From Brachypterus glaber (Eukaryota; Arthropoda; Insecta; Coleoptera; Kateretidae): a DNA stretch of 64,000 bases. The stretch spans positions 33,012,774-33,076,773 of the forward strand of contig OY294049.1 in NCBI GenBank assembly GCA_958510825.1. Reading direction: 5' to 3'. Below the pieces are notes generated by a model, which saw only the letters and a list, made by a program, of their open reading frames with translations, ran no database searches and was not told where the DNA came from. Positions 10,619 through 22,599 of this stretch are shown one piece after another (the first letter of the stretch is position 1; the number at the start of each line of letters is the position of its first letter). Position numbers and translations under genes: made by a program.

Positions 10619-13600
10619 TTAAAATACTTGTACTCTGTTGTTTCCAAAATCGACGAGAACTATGCGACCCTCAGGATTCAGGCAAATACCGCTGGGCCTA
10701 TCAATCTCACCCACTCCTTTGCCTATTTGACCGACTTTCCACAAAAAGTTCCCATTTCTTTCAAAGACTTGGATTCTGTTGTTCCTGGAATCGGCTACGA
10801 TGATGTTCCCCTCGTCATCGCATACGACACCTTGAGGACGAAGGAATTGTTTAAAGCTAGATCCTTCTTGACCCATAAATTGAGCCTGAGCAAAATGACG
10901 ATCCACTACTACCAATCTGTGATTGTTAAAATCAGTCACAATAACACCGCCTTGGGGGGTAAAGCATACACCACGTGGAGAATCGAAATGTTTCCACATT
11001 GGAGTGGTATTCTCGAAACCGTATTTGTTCAAGTATGTTCCATCGCCATTGAACAATTGAATTCTATGATTCCTGGTGTCGGATACTACGATTTGACCCA
11101 AGTAATTACAAGCAACATCCCATGGGTAGTTGAACTGGCCATTTCTCATTCCTTTTTCTCCAAATTCTAAAATAAAAGAACCATCGGGACGAAAAACTTG
11201 TACGCGGTGGTTGTCCTTGTCAGCAACCACGATGTTATTGGCTGGATTGACAGCTATACCAGCGGGACGATCAAACTGACCTGGTGCTGAACCCTGAGAT
11301 CCAAATTTAAATAAAAACTTTCCTATTGGACTGAAAACTTGGATGCGGTTATTGCTTCTATCAGCGACGATAATTTGACCTAAACGGTCACAACAAACGC
11401 CCCATGGACGACATAATTGACCATCGGCCTCTCCTTCAATCCCAAAAACCAGGGAAGGTAGCGGTCCCGATTCCTTAACAGTAATTATATTATTAGCACC
11501 AAATATAGGACGATTTCTTAAGCTTAAGTTACTGTTTAAGCTCATGTTACTGTAAATCTCTGTTTCTTCATTTCCATCACTGCTTGAACCTCCTTTATGG
11601 TATATAGATGGTTCTTTGCCAATTGGACGAACGATTCTTGGCGCTGGAGGCGTCAAGCTTATATTGCCGATTTGTGATATTGCACGTAGGAGATTGTTGT
11701 CTGGAGGAACGAAAACGATCGTATCGTCCTCACAAGGAACTAATTCCGTTCTTATGTTTCTTAATTGTTTCAGTTCTGTTCTGGCTCTTTCGTTGGTTTG
11801 GACGGAAATCAGATCATACTGATTTGCTGACTCCATAGCTTCGGTTAGGACATCTGATGTACGAGCTAGTTTAGCTAGAGCAATGCGGAGATTGTCCATT
11901 TGAGCCATCAACATCTTTACTTTGTATTGTCTAAATTGGTCGATTCTTTTCAATAGTTCATGTTCTCTCTCTTCTAAAGCAGTGATAAACCTAGAACAGA
12001 AAAACAGAATGAATTAGCAAAGGCACATTTTTAAATTATAGAAAATGTTTTAACAGGCCACATAATTGCGAAGTTGCAACACTGGAATACAAGAGATAAA
12101 ATACTTTTTGCCAACGACCAAATAATATTAGCTTAAAATGAAACTGACCTAAACTAAATGTCATGAAAACTTTAAGAATTTAAAATTTTGTGTCTCTATA
12201 AATATCTACTACAAAACCTAAAAAATGGTTATTTTATTCTTATAAAAGAATATACTTTTAAATGTACTCTCTTTAATATACTGAACAGTACAAATCTGTT
12301 TAACTTTTGTAAATTATCAGCAATATTTTTGAACAATACAAGAGAAAGCACTTGCAAAAATCATTGTTAAAGGGATTCAGTGGAGCGTCTTAAATTAATC
12401 TGTTAATAAGCAAATATTTTTTACTTCCTGCCTAATATTACTCTTAAAACCATATCTAGGCACCGGAAAATTATTGGTTTGCACGAAAAATGATAAACAA
12501 GGCATCTAGATATGAAAGAAATGAAGGAGCATTCAGCCTTGAATGATTTTATACATTATTTTATCCCGTTAAAAAAGCATTTAATTCACGAACTCTCAGT
12601 AATCGCACATCACTTTATTTTTTATTTTCCCGTATATTAAAACTGAAATTAAAAGTTGGTAGACTTACCTTCTTATTACGTTCCTCACGTCACTGGAACT
12701 TTGATGAGCTATTACCTCAACCCCTTCGCACATACGTTGCACGTTATCAATGGACTCTCTGACAGCCAAAATAGCAATTCTGGTTTCCTTCATAAGCAAT
12801 TGACTCGCAGACTTGGCTGTTTCTATGGCATCTTCGATATAAGTCACTTCGTGATTGCAGTGTTCTTCCATAAGGCACTCGGTGCAAGATGGCACGTGGC
12901 AAGTTTGGCAATATAACCTGTGGGGTTCCCGGTGGCTATCACACATGTTACTGTGAGCGTTACATGGACTTGTACTTATCTGCGAAAAAGAAAATAAAAT
13001 CTTAAGTTTTTACAGATTGCTAAAAGAGTTTAGGATTAGGCTTAATTCCGTTGAAGATATTTACCTGAGAGGATGATCCCAAAGATCCAGAGGCGTTATG
13101 AGGCGATGTAACGTCGTTATTAAAGCGGTTAATTCTATGGTCTTTGGTCAGCCTGACACGCTGGTGTGCCCGTACACATGTATCACATAACATTTCACTG
13201 CAGTCTATACATTTTGAGAATGCTGACTGACCCTCTTCGCAGTTTCCGCATAGAGATGTATCTTCAATAGCCACAGCCTAAAATATAGAAACTTGATAAA
13301 ACATTGTCTTGACCTGAACAATGTTCGGCATGCCTAGTGAACATGGCTAAATATTTAAAAATTAAACAAAAATGGTTTAGCTTGATCACGGCCAAGTAAC
13401 TGGTTTTAATGCTTTAATGTTTTTCTGGAAAATTGCAGCAGGTTGCGATTTTTTTATTTTTATGGTAATTTTAAATAAAGTTGTAACAAAATTAATTATA
13501 CAAGCTTGATTTAATGTACTTACCGAAATAATATCTGTAATGAATGATTCTAAATTGGGCGATTCTGGTGGATTATTTTGAGTTATTGTTAGTGGCAGTG

Positions 13601-13640
13601 AAGATCCTGAAGAAGGGAAAGTTGAACTTAAACAAGACAT
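10619..13640 (-). CDS. wech: Wech-type B-box/NHL protein (TRIM-NHL family without RING)
   Basis: Four coding exons on the minus strand (13524-13640, 13065-13277, 12669-12979, 10619-11990) join with GT/AG junctions to 670 aa. There is no RING; the N-terminus is Ser/Pro-rich. B-box 1 starts at C49 (CGNC) and B-box 2 at about 123-155 (CDSH, CQTC, CTEC, H, H). A coiled-coil stretch follows at about 160-300, then a low-complexity linker and six NHL repeats at about 395-670 with repeated NNRIQVF-like strand ends, forming a beta-propeller. No filamin domain separates coiled coil and propeller, unlike LIN-41/TRIM71. Drosophila Wech (dappled) has this layout and links talin and ILK at integrin attachment sites; Drosophila Wech is somewhat longer. 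An acceptor at 13672/13673 implies an upstream untranslated exon. The last exon holds the whole NHL domain. Naming rests on domain order. Confidence 0.9.
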
Positions 13641-13892
13641 TTTATGCTTTATGGACCAGGGATATGGGTAACTGAAAAAAAAAGAACAATGTATAGTAAT
13701 AAATCAAATATGGGGAATCCAAAAATAAGCGTACTTTACGTTAATTTTCTTCTACAACTTGAATTTTGTACATCGAAACGTTTCTTATAACGTCAAATTT
13801 GTCAAAATTTTGATTGATTACAGCTGCACCCAGGTGGAAGGTAAATCGATGTACACACATCGCCAAAATTCTTGCCTCACCCCCTTTGAAAC
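13641..13892. promoter_or_regulatory. wech 5' UTR start and upstream region
   Basis: On the minus strand a pyrimidine tract and CAG acceptor lie about 32 bp upstream of the wech ATG, so 13641-13671 is probably the 3' part of a 5' UTR exon. The first exon and promoter were not located; they may lie in this segment or beyond the fold-back element to its right. Confidence 0.45.
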
Positions 13893-14622
13893 GTAAACAA
13901 AAATCATTCTAACAAATTTGTTGGTTCAACTCTACATTTTATTGATATGCTTTATCATATATAGATTATTTTCATGGAATGAGTACACGGCCGGGAATTG
14001 AATTTAAAAATTTTTATCAATTTTATTGAAAAAAATCAAAGTCGTCACAAAATGTGAGAAACAAAGATGCCAATAACCAGTATGTCCTTCTCTGTTCTCA
14101 AGCAAAACATTAACACGTCTGTGCATGCCAATAAAAAGGTTGTTAATGGCTTCCTGCTATATGTTGGTTCATTCTTTTTGAGCAGCAACAATTAGCTCCT
14201 AAAGGCTGAAGGGGGGTTATCTCTATTCCAAATTGCCTTTTTTAGCATATCCCACACATTCTCACAAGTATTCGTGTCAGGTGAGTTTGCTGGCCAGTTT
14301 ATTCTTTGAACATTGGCGTTTCGTCCATAAAAATGAAATTATCTCCAATTTCGTTTTACAATGGAAGGATAATGATTGAATAATTTTTTGGGCGTATTTT
14401 TTTGGGAACAGGGGAGGACATACTGGTTATTGACATCTTTGTTTATCACATTTTGTGACGACTTTGATTTTTTTTAATACCAATTAATTGAAACAGTTGT
14501 TTTAATTAATTTTTTGGCCCTGTACTCGAGTACTCATGCCATGAAACTAACCTTACATGAGATAAAGCATTTCAATAAAATGTAAAATTGAACCCACATA
14601 TTTGTTAAAATAATTTTTGTTT
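13893..14622. mobile_element. Fold-back element built from two Tc1/mariner 3' ends
   Basis: Arms at about 13893-14115 and 14408-14622 are reverse complements. Each holds the same transposon 3' flank, GTCGTCACAAAATGTGA followed by the last codons of a transposase. The arms continue through GAGTACA(C/G)GGCC and outward to AAAATGTAAA-like sequence. The interior keeps more of one transposase end (see pseudogene). This looks like an inverted head-to-head duplication of a mariner terminus. Confidence 0.75.
14060..14364 (-). pseudogene. Tc1/mariner-like transposase C-terminal relic
   Basis: Read on the minus strand from about 14341, the conceptual translation has INWPANSPDTNTCENVWDML, the conserved block around the last catalytic Glu (ENVWD) of DDE transposases of the Tc1 group. 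A frameshift near 14190 and two stop codons follow before a family-like end (HRRVNVLLENREGHTGY). The N-terminal two thirds, including the other catalytic Asp residues, are absent. It cannot make an active enzyme. Confidence 0.85.
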
Positions 14623-14648
14623 GCCTTTCTTAGGCTTTTTGGGCCAAG

Positions 14649-15050
14649 AATTTTACATTTTTGAATTAAGCCGAAAATTCTATGTATAAAAGCTGATTGT
14701 TTATTTTTACTTTTTTTTCGTTTTCGTTTTTCTCGTATAAAAACGATATTTACATAATTTAACTTGTTTTTACTTAAGCTTAAAAAATTATAAAACTAAT
14801 ATAAAATAAAAATCAGTGACAGCAAATAAGAGCTAAAAAACGGATTTTTCTCCTGAACTCCTAGTTTTTTTATGTTCATGTAAACTTTATTTGTAGAGTA
14901 TTTTTCTATGACAAACCTACGATGTTCTTTAAAGATTAAGTAAGTAAAAAGAAGGTAAATTATGTCTATCTCGTTTTTATACGAAAACGAAAAAAAAAGT
15001 AAAAAAAACGATCAGTTTTTTATACATAGAACTCAAAAATGTAAAAAATT
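14649..15050. mobile_element. Fold-back element, about 400 bp
   Basis: Left arm from TTTTACATTTTTGAATTAAG at 14651 through TATAAAAACGA matches the reverse complement of 14955-15050. The arms contain purine/pyrimidine-rich CGTTTTCGTTTTT tracts. No coding content. Confidence 0.75.
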
Positions 15051-15288
15051 ACAGGATGTTAAAAAAAAACCATTTATGTAATTTCCGGCGAAACCAGAAG
15101 TGAAACAAAAAATAAAATCCCTCATTTTATAGCCAATGTAAAATTATAAAAATCACCAAAGTTTTGTTTTTATTGAATGAAGATTAATCTTAATTTTGGG
15201 GTGGACATAAATAAAACTCACCCGGTATATTGCAAATGCGTGCGTTTAAATAGGAAGTAATTATTTGGTTCAAAAATTGTGAAGGTGG
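15051..15288. other. Unassigned AT-rich spacer
   Basis: No gene or repeat partner was recognised in this stretch. Confidence 0.4.
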
Positions 15289-15892
15289 TCCATATCGTCG
15301 CGTCCCTTGCAAAGGGACATCTCATTTTATGTGATTTTTGATAATATCCTTACAAAGGGCCTTATCCCAAAAAATTGCTAAATTAAGCTAGGTCCTTGGG
15401 TGGCATTAAAACAGTAACCTGCAGCTACCCTGATTAGTAATAATAATATTTATCCAATACATACAGATAATGAGACAATTACCAGCTTTATTTTAAATAG
15501 ATAAACTCAATAATAACCCCCGTGTGGCTTTTACTTTATTGAGTGGATAATTATTTATTTTACCCACTCAACTGTCACTTGTCAAATTATTTTCTTGTAA
15601 ATGTCATTAAAATGTTTAATAAAAATATGAATTCCTAAGCTATTTATTGGATAAAACCTTATATGGCACTCCTGGGTAAACCGATATTGCCCTCTCGAAA
15701 ATTAACCTTCTTGGCTGACGCCTCGCAGGTTAATTTTCTCATGGGCAATATCTTACTTTACCCACTAGTACCATAAATAACTATAATCAGGGTAGCTGCA
15801 GGTTACTGTTTTTATGCCACCCAAGGGCCTAACTCAATTTAGCAACTTTTTGAGATAAGCTCCTTTGTAAATAAGGCGACGATATCTGTGGC
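15289..15892. mobile_element. Fold-back element containing a second element
   Basis: Outer arms (ATATCGTCGC, then GGTGGCAT, CAGTAACCTGCAGCTACCCT) at about 15289-15435 and 15785-15892 are reverse complements. The central 15436-15784 block is closely repeated at about 56018-56285 without these arms, so the centre is a separate element inserted in, or captured by, the outer one. Confidence 0.75.
15436..15784 (+). mobile_element. ATTTATCCAATACATACAG element, copy 1
   Basis: The block starts ATTTATCCAATACATACAG and ends CCATAAATAACTAT. It is closely similar to 56018-56285, which lacks about 70 bp near 15590-15650. It contains a GC-richer hairpin: TATTGCCC, GAAAATTAACC, a loop, GGTTAATTTTC, GGGCAATA at 15687-15751. 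Confidence 0.75.
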
Positions 15893-16274
15893 TAGGACAT
15901 TGAAGAAAAAAATACTAGATTTACCTACAGGTATATTACCTGCGCAAAATCTTTGTATGTGGTATTATTACATAGAACCTTTTACCAGATAAAGGAGGAT
16001 TTTAACAGGTAAAGAAAAAAGAGTATTTTTTGCACTGAGTAATTTTATTGAATGAAAATTCAACAATGCAAGAAATAAGATTTGTTGAGTACAATAGGGT
16101 TGTATCCTATTTTGAGAAATTTACTCAAATATCTGCGAACAATATAATACAATTTTTTGTGAATTTAAAATTTCTAGAAAAAAAAACTGCTGTCGGCAAA
16201 ATAACCAAGTTCTAGACAAATAGACCAGTACATCAGTTTTCAAAAAATTCTAAAAACACTTCTCTACAAAATCA
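15893..16274. other. Unassigned spacer
   Basis: The stretch is AT-rich with no recognisable gene. TTACCTACAGGTATATTACCTG near 15923 is a short local inverted repeat. Confidence 0.4.
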
Positions 16275-16498
16275 AATAATATAAAAAACAAGTTTTTAAA
16301 GTTAAAACCCTTCTATTAATTAAATGTTATGTATAGCTAAATTTTCAAAATTAGATTTTTAAAAGAAAGGTTTTGGAATTTTTGATTGTTTAAAGAAAGA
16401 AATTTATGTAAATATCTTTTTTTCTACTTTTTAGTTATACATAACATTTAATTAATAGAAGGGTTTTAACTTTAAAAACTTGTTTTTTATATTATTTT
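16275..16498. mobile_element. Fold-back element, about 65-bp arms
   Basis: AATAATATAAAAAACAAG onward to ATGTTATGTATA at 16275-16336 is repeated in reverse at 16433-16498. A lone fragment TTAATAGAAGGGTTTTAA recurs at 16872, suggesting the tip sequence exists independently. Confidence 0.8.
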
Positions 16499-16912
16499 AT
16501 TTTTTAGTTTTTTAGTTATCTTTTAATCATACATGTATGTAAAGTAACCCTTATTAAGTGTGAAACATAAATTTTATACAAAATTGTATTGTCAGAGATA
16601 AGCTTGCATACCCAATTTCAGCTTTCTTAGTTTTTTCTTAGTGGGTAAAACAGAGAGGGAGTTCGTTTAGCCGTATATGCTATTTTGGGGGTTATTCCAT
16701 ATAAAATTGTATTAACGGGAGATAAATTTTATACAAAACTATTTTGTTAGGGCAGATAAGCATGTGTACCAAATTTCAGCTCTCTAAGTTTATTCTGAGT
16801 GGGTGAAAAAGCATTTGGCAAAGTTGAGGAGAAATATACCCACATATATATATACCTATATGGAAGTGAAGTTAATAGAAGGGTTTTAAAAAGATTTTTT
16901 ATTTGTCCTGGA
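16499..16912. repeat. Imperfect direct repeats in an unassigned stretch
   Basis: Two related segments (near 16560-16670 and 16700-16810) share AATTTTATACAAAA, AATTTCAGCT, and AGTGGGT, suggesting a diverged tandem duplication of roughly 150 bp. No gene was recognised. Confidence 0.45.
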
Positions 16913-17473
16913 CCTTTTAGTTGCGCCTGGCTATATTTGATGTGGTGATTTCGGTACCTTTTTCCGTTTTTATCGATCAGCTCGTTTTTTTAAGATATAG
17001 CGCACAGTGTTTTTTTTTGCCTATAGTTGTAGTAAAAAAAATAGTTCTAATTAATTTGGTTTTGTCGTGGATTGGTTCTCTATTAATGGGACTCTAAGCC
17101 AAAAAAAGCGGATTTAAAATATCTTTATACGTTTAATTTTTATAGGCTTCTAAATTCAAAAAATTAAATGTTTTCCCATATATTTTGATAAATTTTTTAT
17201 ATAAATACTAAAGATATGACCCTTCGCTTTCGCTATATCGGTTATCGGCCGATATGAAAGTCCATATCGGAATATCGTCAAATGGTAGCTACCATTAACT
17301 AGTTATACATTAATTATTATTTTTTACTACAACCATTGACTCTTTAACCAATGCTACAACTATTATAGTTGCCTATAATAGGCAAAAAAATACACTGTGC
17401 GCTATATCTCAAAAAAACGAGCTGATCGAGAAAAACGAAGCAGCGCATCAAATAGGTCTAGAATCAACTAAAA
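16913..17473. mobile_element. Fold-back element, about 560 bp
   Basis: Left arm (CTATATTTGATG, CGATCAGCTCGTTTTTTT, GATATAGCGCACAGTG) matches the reverse complement of 17380-17473. The interior has a CCGATAT-rich patch at about 17236-17275. No coding content. Confidence 0.75.
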
Positions 17474-18339
17474 TGCTGTCGGCAAATTTTTGAGTGTCTA
17501 GCAGTGTAATTATTTAAAATTAGTTCTAAAACCAATTTATAATTATTATTTTTGGCATTTTATTTATCTGATATAATAGTTCGCGAAGAAAAAGGAATAT
17601 TTTAGCATCAGATAATTATTTACGCTTTTAGGTTTTATGAGCAATTAAGACCCACCCCCTAGTGGTAAGACAGAACGAACCTTTTTTTCAAAAGATACCG
17701 GAATGAAAAGCTTATGGCACTTATAACATTCTGTAGCCACTAGAGAGCCCATTAGGCGTCATATTTTTCAGCTCTTCACAACGGCACAGCAGAAGAATGT
17801 ATATAAAATTTTTAATTTTATTTATATTCGTATTTTTTTCCTACGACCTAGTTAGTAGTTAGTGCGTAGTTCACAACGGATGGAAAGTGACGATCAGCTG
17901 ATTTTACATACCTGCTGTCAGAAAATTAGTAAAAGTTTAACACATAACCTCAAATTGACAAAATTGTTAAAAAATATTGCACTGGATGCTCTAAAATATT
18001 CAATACAAATTCTTAGAAATCACCTATATACTAGAGATTATAGTGTATAAGTGTTTCATCACTATTATACTTGAGGTTTCTGTATGTAGGTGATTTATTA
18101 TCTTTGTTTTTTTTTTTTTTTTTTTTTTCTCTCTGAAAGAATTTAATCTTTGAAGGTGTTCTTTTTTCGAATCCATTATTCGATTCTTTTATACATATTG
18201 TTTTATTATTGTTGTTAATTTTTTAATGTTAAGTATTCCTTGTTTTTTACAGACCAATTTTTTTTTGGTAGGACGTTATATGTAATTTATGTATAATAAA
18301 TATATAAGATAATTTTTGCATTTTTTTTATGTTTGGGTA
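17474..18339. other. Unassigned; includes a 22-bp T run
   Basis: No gene was recognised. The small open frame at 17862 has no supporting features. A homopolymer T run lies at 18107-18128. Confidence 0.4.
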
Positions 18340-18520
18340 CACTGATAAAACAGTTTATTTGTGTCAACTAAATATTTGGTTGCATATGGCCAATTGAATT
18401 ATTTGGTTGTGAGAAATTTTTTTATTTCTGTCAAATAAACTATTTTATTCGCATTAATAAATCATTTTACAATTAAAATAATTATTCAGAATAATAATTT
18501 ATTCTTGTTTGATACTTTTT
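18340..18520 (+). mobile_element. CACTGATAAAACAG element (CAAATAA family), 3'-truncated
   Basis: It begins CACTGATAAAACAGTTTATT, matching the elements at 21052 and 33463 for about 150 bp, then diverges. No right terminus was found. Confidence 0.75.
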
Positions 18521-18590
18521 AGTTATTATTATTTATTTTAAACTTTTTAAACGTATTTTTTTAATAAAAGGTTTTATTTTAGGCTGATGA

Positions 18591-19058
18591 ATACAGCTAA
18601 TATAGTCGAAACATGTACAAATACAGCTATAATTATAATAAATATTATTCATGGGACCAAGACGCATCTCTTGATACCTTATTAAACGAGTTTTTTATTT
18701 TTTCTCTTAATAAATCCCCGATTATAGCATCCCAAATAGGCGAAATATGGACTTTTATATGACCTATGTCACCCGCGATATAAAGACAAATAGCTTGACA
18801 CCTTGGTTGTCAAATTTGGATAAGGGGTTTAGGCTGTAGAGCAGATTTCTTAATTTATGCTGATGATAAAACGAATAGTTTGAATATAGTCGAAACGTGG
18901 GCAAATACTTCTACAACTATAATATCTACTATTATTCATGATAATGACAGCCCAAATGGGCGAAACATGGACATTTATATAGGCTATGTCACCCGCGGCA
19001 TGAAGACGAATCGTTTAAGACATTAATTGTCAAATTTGGTAAAGGCGTTTAGGCTGTA
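18591..19058 (+). repeat. Diverged tandem duplication
   Basis: Two units share GCTGATGA, ATATAGTCGAAAC(A/G)TG, CTATTATTCATG, CCCAAAT(A/G)GGCGAAA, GTCACCCGCG and AGGCTGTAG, about 18591-18842 and 18859-19058. The origin is not clear; no protein is encoded. Confidence 0.65.
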
Positions 19059-19062
19059 GTGG

Positions 19063-19092
19063 TACATACATACACACATACATACATACATA
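19063..19092 (+). repeat. CATA microsatellite
   Basis: An imperfect (CATA)n run directly follows the tandem duplication. Confidence 0.85.
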
Positions 19093-19304
19093 GACTGTTT
19101 GGACTACCCTCCTTTCTTGGTCAGTCGGGTAAAAATATATCGGGCCTAACATTTTTTACTTAACTATGTCATAAATGATTAAAAATAAACTAGTTCAAGA
19201 AAAAAATATTGGGAGGAGTCAGATTTAAAAAAAAGAGTTCTAAAATAAGGTTATAGCCAAAATTTGAGCTTAATTGGATTTATCTTGAGCTGGCGCATCG
19301 ACCT

Positions 19305-19646
19305 CCCAGACAGCACATAACAACTATTAGATATCCAGGGTATATACTTTCTGGATATAGAGTATATCCAGTGGATAGCCTGGATTGCCATTAGATATCC
19401 CATGGACATCAAAATGTCCGCTCATATCCAGGATATCTATTGGACATCTATTTTTTTAACCTCCCTAGAGTATATGGATATCCATGATGGATCTGTAATG
19501 GATATTCAGTGGATATACTTTAGGGAGGTTAAAAAAAATAGATGTCCATGAGATATCTAATAGAAATTCAGGCTATATACTGAATATTCTTTATATCCAG
19601 AAAGTATATCCCCTGGAAATCTAATAGTTATTATATGCTGTCTGGG
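19305..19646. mobile_element. CCCAGACAGCA element with GGATAT motif array
   Basis: The 342-bp element has inverted termini CCCAGACAGCA...TGCTGTCTGGG, CT on both flanks, and inverted arms extending about 55 bp or more. GGATAT or its complement recurs many times throughout. No coding content. Confidence 0.88.
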
Positions 19647-19970
19647 CTCTTTCTGACTTTGTGGTCGATGGGATAAGGAGTTTTAACCAAGGACATCGAA
19701 AATACATTAAAATTATAAAAAAATAAAAAAATTAGGTAGCTAAATCAGGACTATCCCATGGAATGTAAAGCAACGAAATCAGTTGATTTAGTTTTTTCTC
19801 TCAGGAGAATTATCTTACGCAATATTTATTTTAAAAAGATTTCGTCTTTATTATGCTCTAATATGGTAATGATAACAGAGTATTTGGTTTAAAGTTTTTT
19901 TTTGTAAATAAAGGTAGCCTCGAAAGTAGCTAACATTAAAATAGATTACTGTTGCCAAAAAAGATTAGAT

Positions 19971-20255
19971 CCCGACTGAAAATGTCTAGTAAATTTCTAG
20001 CAAAACCGAGTAAAAAAATTTACTCGAATTTTACTAGCCGAGTTAAAAATTTTACTGGTCTGTGATCGGTTAGTGAAACATTTTTACTCTTCTTTTAAAA
20101 ACCAGTAAAAATCTCTAAAAATGTGTATCATTATCCCAAGTAAAATCGAGTAAATCAGTTTCCTAGTTCAATCGAGTAAAGGCGAGTAAAACCAAGTAAA
20201 ACCCAGTAAAAAATTTACTCGGTCTACTCGATCAGACTAGAGATTTTCAGTAGGG
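19971..20255. mobile_element. CCCGACTGAAAAT element with GAGTAAA motif array
   Basis: This 285-bp element runs from CCCGACTGAAAAT to ATTTTCAGTAGGG with AT on each flank. GAGTAAA/TTTACTC or one-base variants occur about a dozen times. Confidence 0.88.
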
Positions 20256-21051
20256 ATATTTGTCCAAACCAAATGTCCACATAGTTTCGACAAAAAAATT
20301 TAAATAAAATTTGAAGACATTTTTTCTATTTCTGTATTGTAATAATTACATTACGACACTCAAACTAATTTTTAGCAAATTTTGAAAAAAAAATTAAGAG
20401 AATAAATAAAAATAGTATAAAATAATTAGAGTCCTTAAAGCACTTGTCTGTTAAATATCTCGTCGTTTTTTAAATCTGGATGCGTGCTATAATATTGCTC
20501 CTTATGAAACTAGTATTTTAATATAACTACTATTTTCGATTTGCAAACTTAACAATCATTATGGGCAGTGATTAAATTTTTATTTAGCTGATTCCCAAAT
20601 TTTTCATTCGGAAATTTTATCAAATACAAATCATTTAAAATGACAAAAATAGTTTTATCAATGAATTAACGGGGGCATACCCGGCAGGTGTGTGTCATAT
20701 ACAAATTCACAATTTTGCAACAATGCATACCCAGGGGGTTTTTTAATAAGATTTACTTGATTGGTAACTTCCAAGAAAGAAATCTGAAATCGATCATAAA
20801 TTTTATGACATTCTTATAATAACATGTTAACAGAAAGAATATCAAAAGAAAATGTCATGTTTATATTAGTAAAAATTGACACCATGACAGATTAATTTGC
20901 ATTAATTTACAAATTTTCAGAAAATTTTAAATTTGTTTAGTGTAACCAAATGTTTTGTAAGAAACACAAAATTTTAACCACGAATGTAGGCAAGACTAAT
21001 AATACAACCATGCGGGTTTATACTGGCGACGTCTATTTTTTTACTTATACA
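20256..21051. other. Unassigned AT-rich stretch
   Basis: No gene or repeat partner was recognised. Confidence 0.4.
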
Positions 21052-21289
21052 CACTGATAAAACAGTATTTGCGTCAACAAAATATTTGGTTGGATATGGC
21101 CAATTGAATTATTTGGTTATGACAAATAAATTTTATTTCTGTCAAATAAAAGATTCTGTTCCCATTAATAAATGATTCTGAAATTAAAATATTTATTTAA
21201 ATAAACTAAATATTTATTTGACTCAAATAAAATTTGTTACAACCAAATAATTTAATTGGCCATATCCAAAAAAATCCTTTTTATCAGTG
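21052..21289 (+). mobile_element. CACTGATAAAACAG element, complete copy (CAAATAA family)
   Basis: This 238-bp element runs CACTGATAAAA...TTTTATCAGTG with CA on both flanks. CAAATAA/TTATTTG and AATATTTGG recur through it. It is collinear with the copy at 33463-33700. Confidence 0.9.
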
Positions 21290-22464
21290 CATGCAAAACA
21301 ATCATCATGTATAGTCCGTTATTTGTAAAAACCAACTTGGTTTTCATAAACAAGCAAGCTGTAATTTCTCAAAAGGGTGAAAAATCGGTGATATATTTCA
21401 AGAATTCACGTAATAAATATAAATTTAAATTTCACAGAACTATCGACAGAATAGATTGGTTTTCGAAAACTTGTACGATTTCCAAAAAAGGACCTAGTTT
21501 CTAGGTTACATTTTAGTATATAATTATCATAGGCGCAGACACCGGAAGGGCGCGGGGCCATGGTCCCCCTGGACTTGAAACAGGGTTCCCCTTGGAATAT
21601 CGTCTACACTTTTAAATATTATAAAAGCTTAACAATTTTTAAATATATTTTTAGTTTTTTTTTTCATTTAAATTTTTTTTTTTAACTTTTATGTAATTTT
21701 TTTTAATTTCAGAATTTTTTTATTTCATTGTGTCCAAAACCGACCAGTTCGAAAAGTAAAATAGTTTGATTAATATTGAAAATTATGACATTTGAACTCA
21801 AACGTCAATTTTTTTGTCAAAAATTCGAACTTTTTTATTAAGATTATCACTACTCTGTTGAAAATGACGGTTCTGGGCGGGTATAAATGGTGCACAAACC
21901 CGTCATTTTCAGTAGGGTATTGAATAAAAATAGTGTATGATTTTGGAGTGTTACGCCCATGTTAATAGTATAGGAAAATAGCGTTACAGGGGAGGGGGTC
22001 CAAAATGATCAAAATTTGCGTTACGTAATACTTGAACGTTCCCTATAGTCAAAATTGTCAACTTTCGATTTTTGTATTTCACAAAAACTTATTTAGGTAA
22101 GAATCGTAAAACACTCGACTAGATATTTTATGAAGCATGTGGAAGAACATTACTAATAAATAAATACTGCTTATGTAGTCATGTAATACTAACGGGTCAG
22201 GTTCTTTTGGGAAAAAGTACACACTTTTCTACTAGTTTCCAAATTGACCTGTGAATAAGAGAGAAGAAGACAGAAGGCTTTTATTATGTTTTCGGAAATA
22301 TGGCCGCTGTAAAACCCGTAATTTACTTTCTGAAATTTTTGGATTGGGTAGTAAAAGAACAAACTGCATAGGCGTACATAACTTTTTTTTCACTACTAGC
22401 TTTAGAACATACCATTATTTATCATGATTTTAGACTGTGAAATCAATTTTCTTCACCTATAGCC
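21290..22464. other. Unassigned; contains a TTACGTAATACTTGAACG fragment
   Basis: At 21957-22047 the sequence GTTACGCCCATGTTAATAG ... GCGTTACGTAATACTTGAAC matches, in the opposite orientation, the fold-back at 42199-42349. The remainder is AT-rich with no gene. Confidence 0.5.
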
Positions 22465-22581
22465 AAATTCGCCAAATTTCAATTATTAATTAACTGAAAA
22501 AGGCAAATCGGCGCCAGTGAGAATCGAACTCCGCTAGTAGGCTTGCTATGTACACGCGCTAGCCACTACGCTGTGCCTACC
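22465..22581 (-). mobile_element. tRNA-derived SINE copy 1
   Basis: On the minus strand, GGCACAGCGTAGTGGCTAGC (A-box-like) is followed by GAGTTCGATTCTC (B-box-like) and CACTGGCGCCGATTTGCC, then AGTTAATTAAT. The non-tRNA tail recurs in the copies near 46.1 and 47.5 kb, so this is a tRNA-derived repeat and not a tRNA gene. Confidence 0.75.
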
Positions 22582-22599
22582 ATTTTGATATTTGGTTAT

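Noticed and set aside
10628..11170. 180-codon open frame on the plus strand
   Set aside because: It is antisense to the wech NHL exon, whose minus-strand frame has clear NHL repeats; the plus frame has no domain.
22501..22581. Possible tRNA gene on the minus strand (also at 47.5 kb and 46.1 kb)
   Set aside because: A and B box-like words exist, but a non-tRNA tail is shared by all three and the cloverleaf is imperfect, which fits a tRNA-derived SINE.
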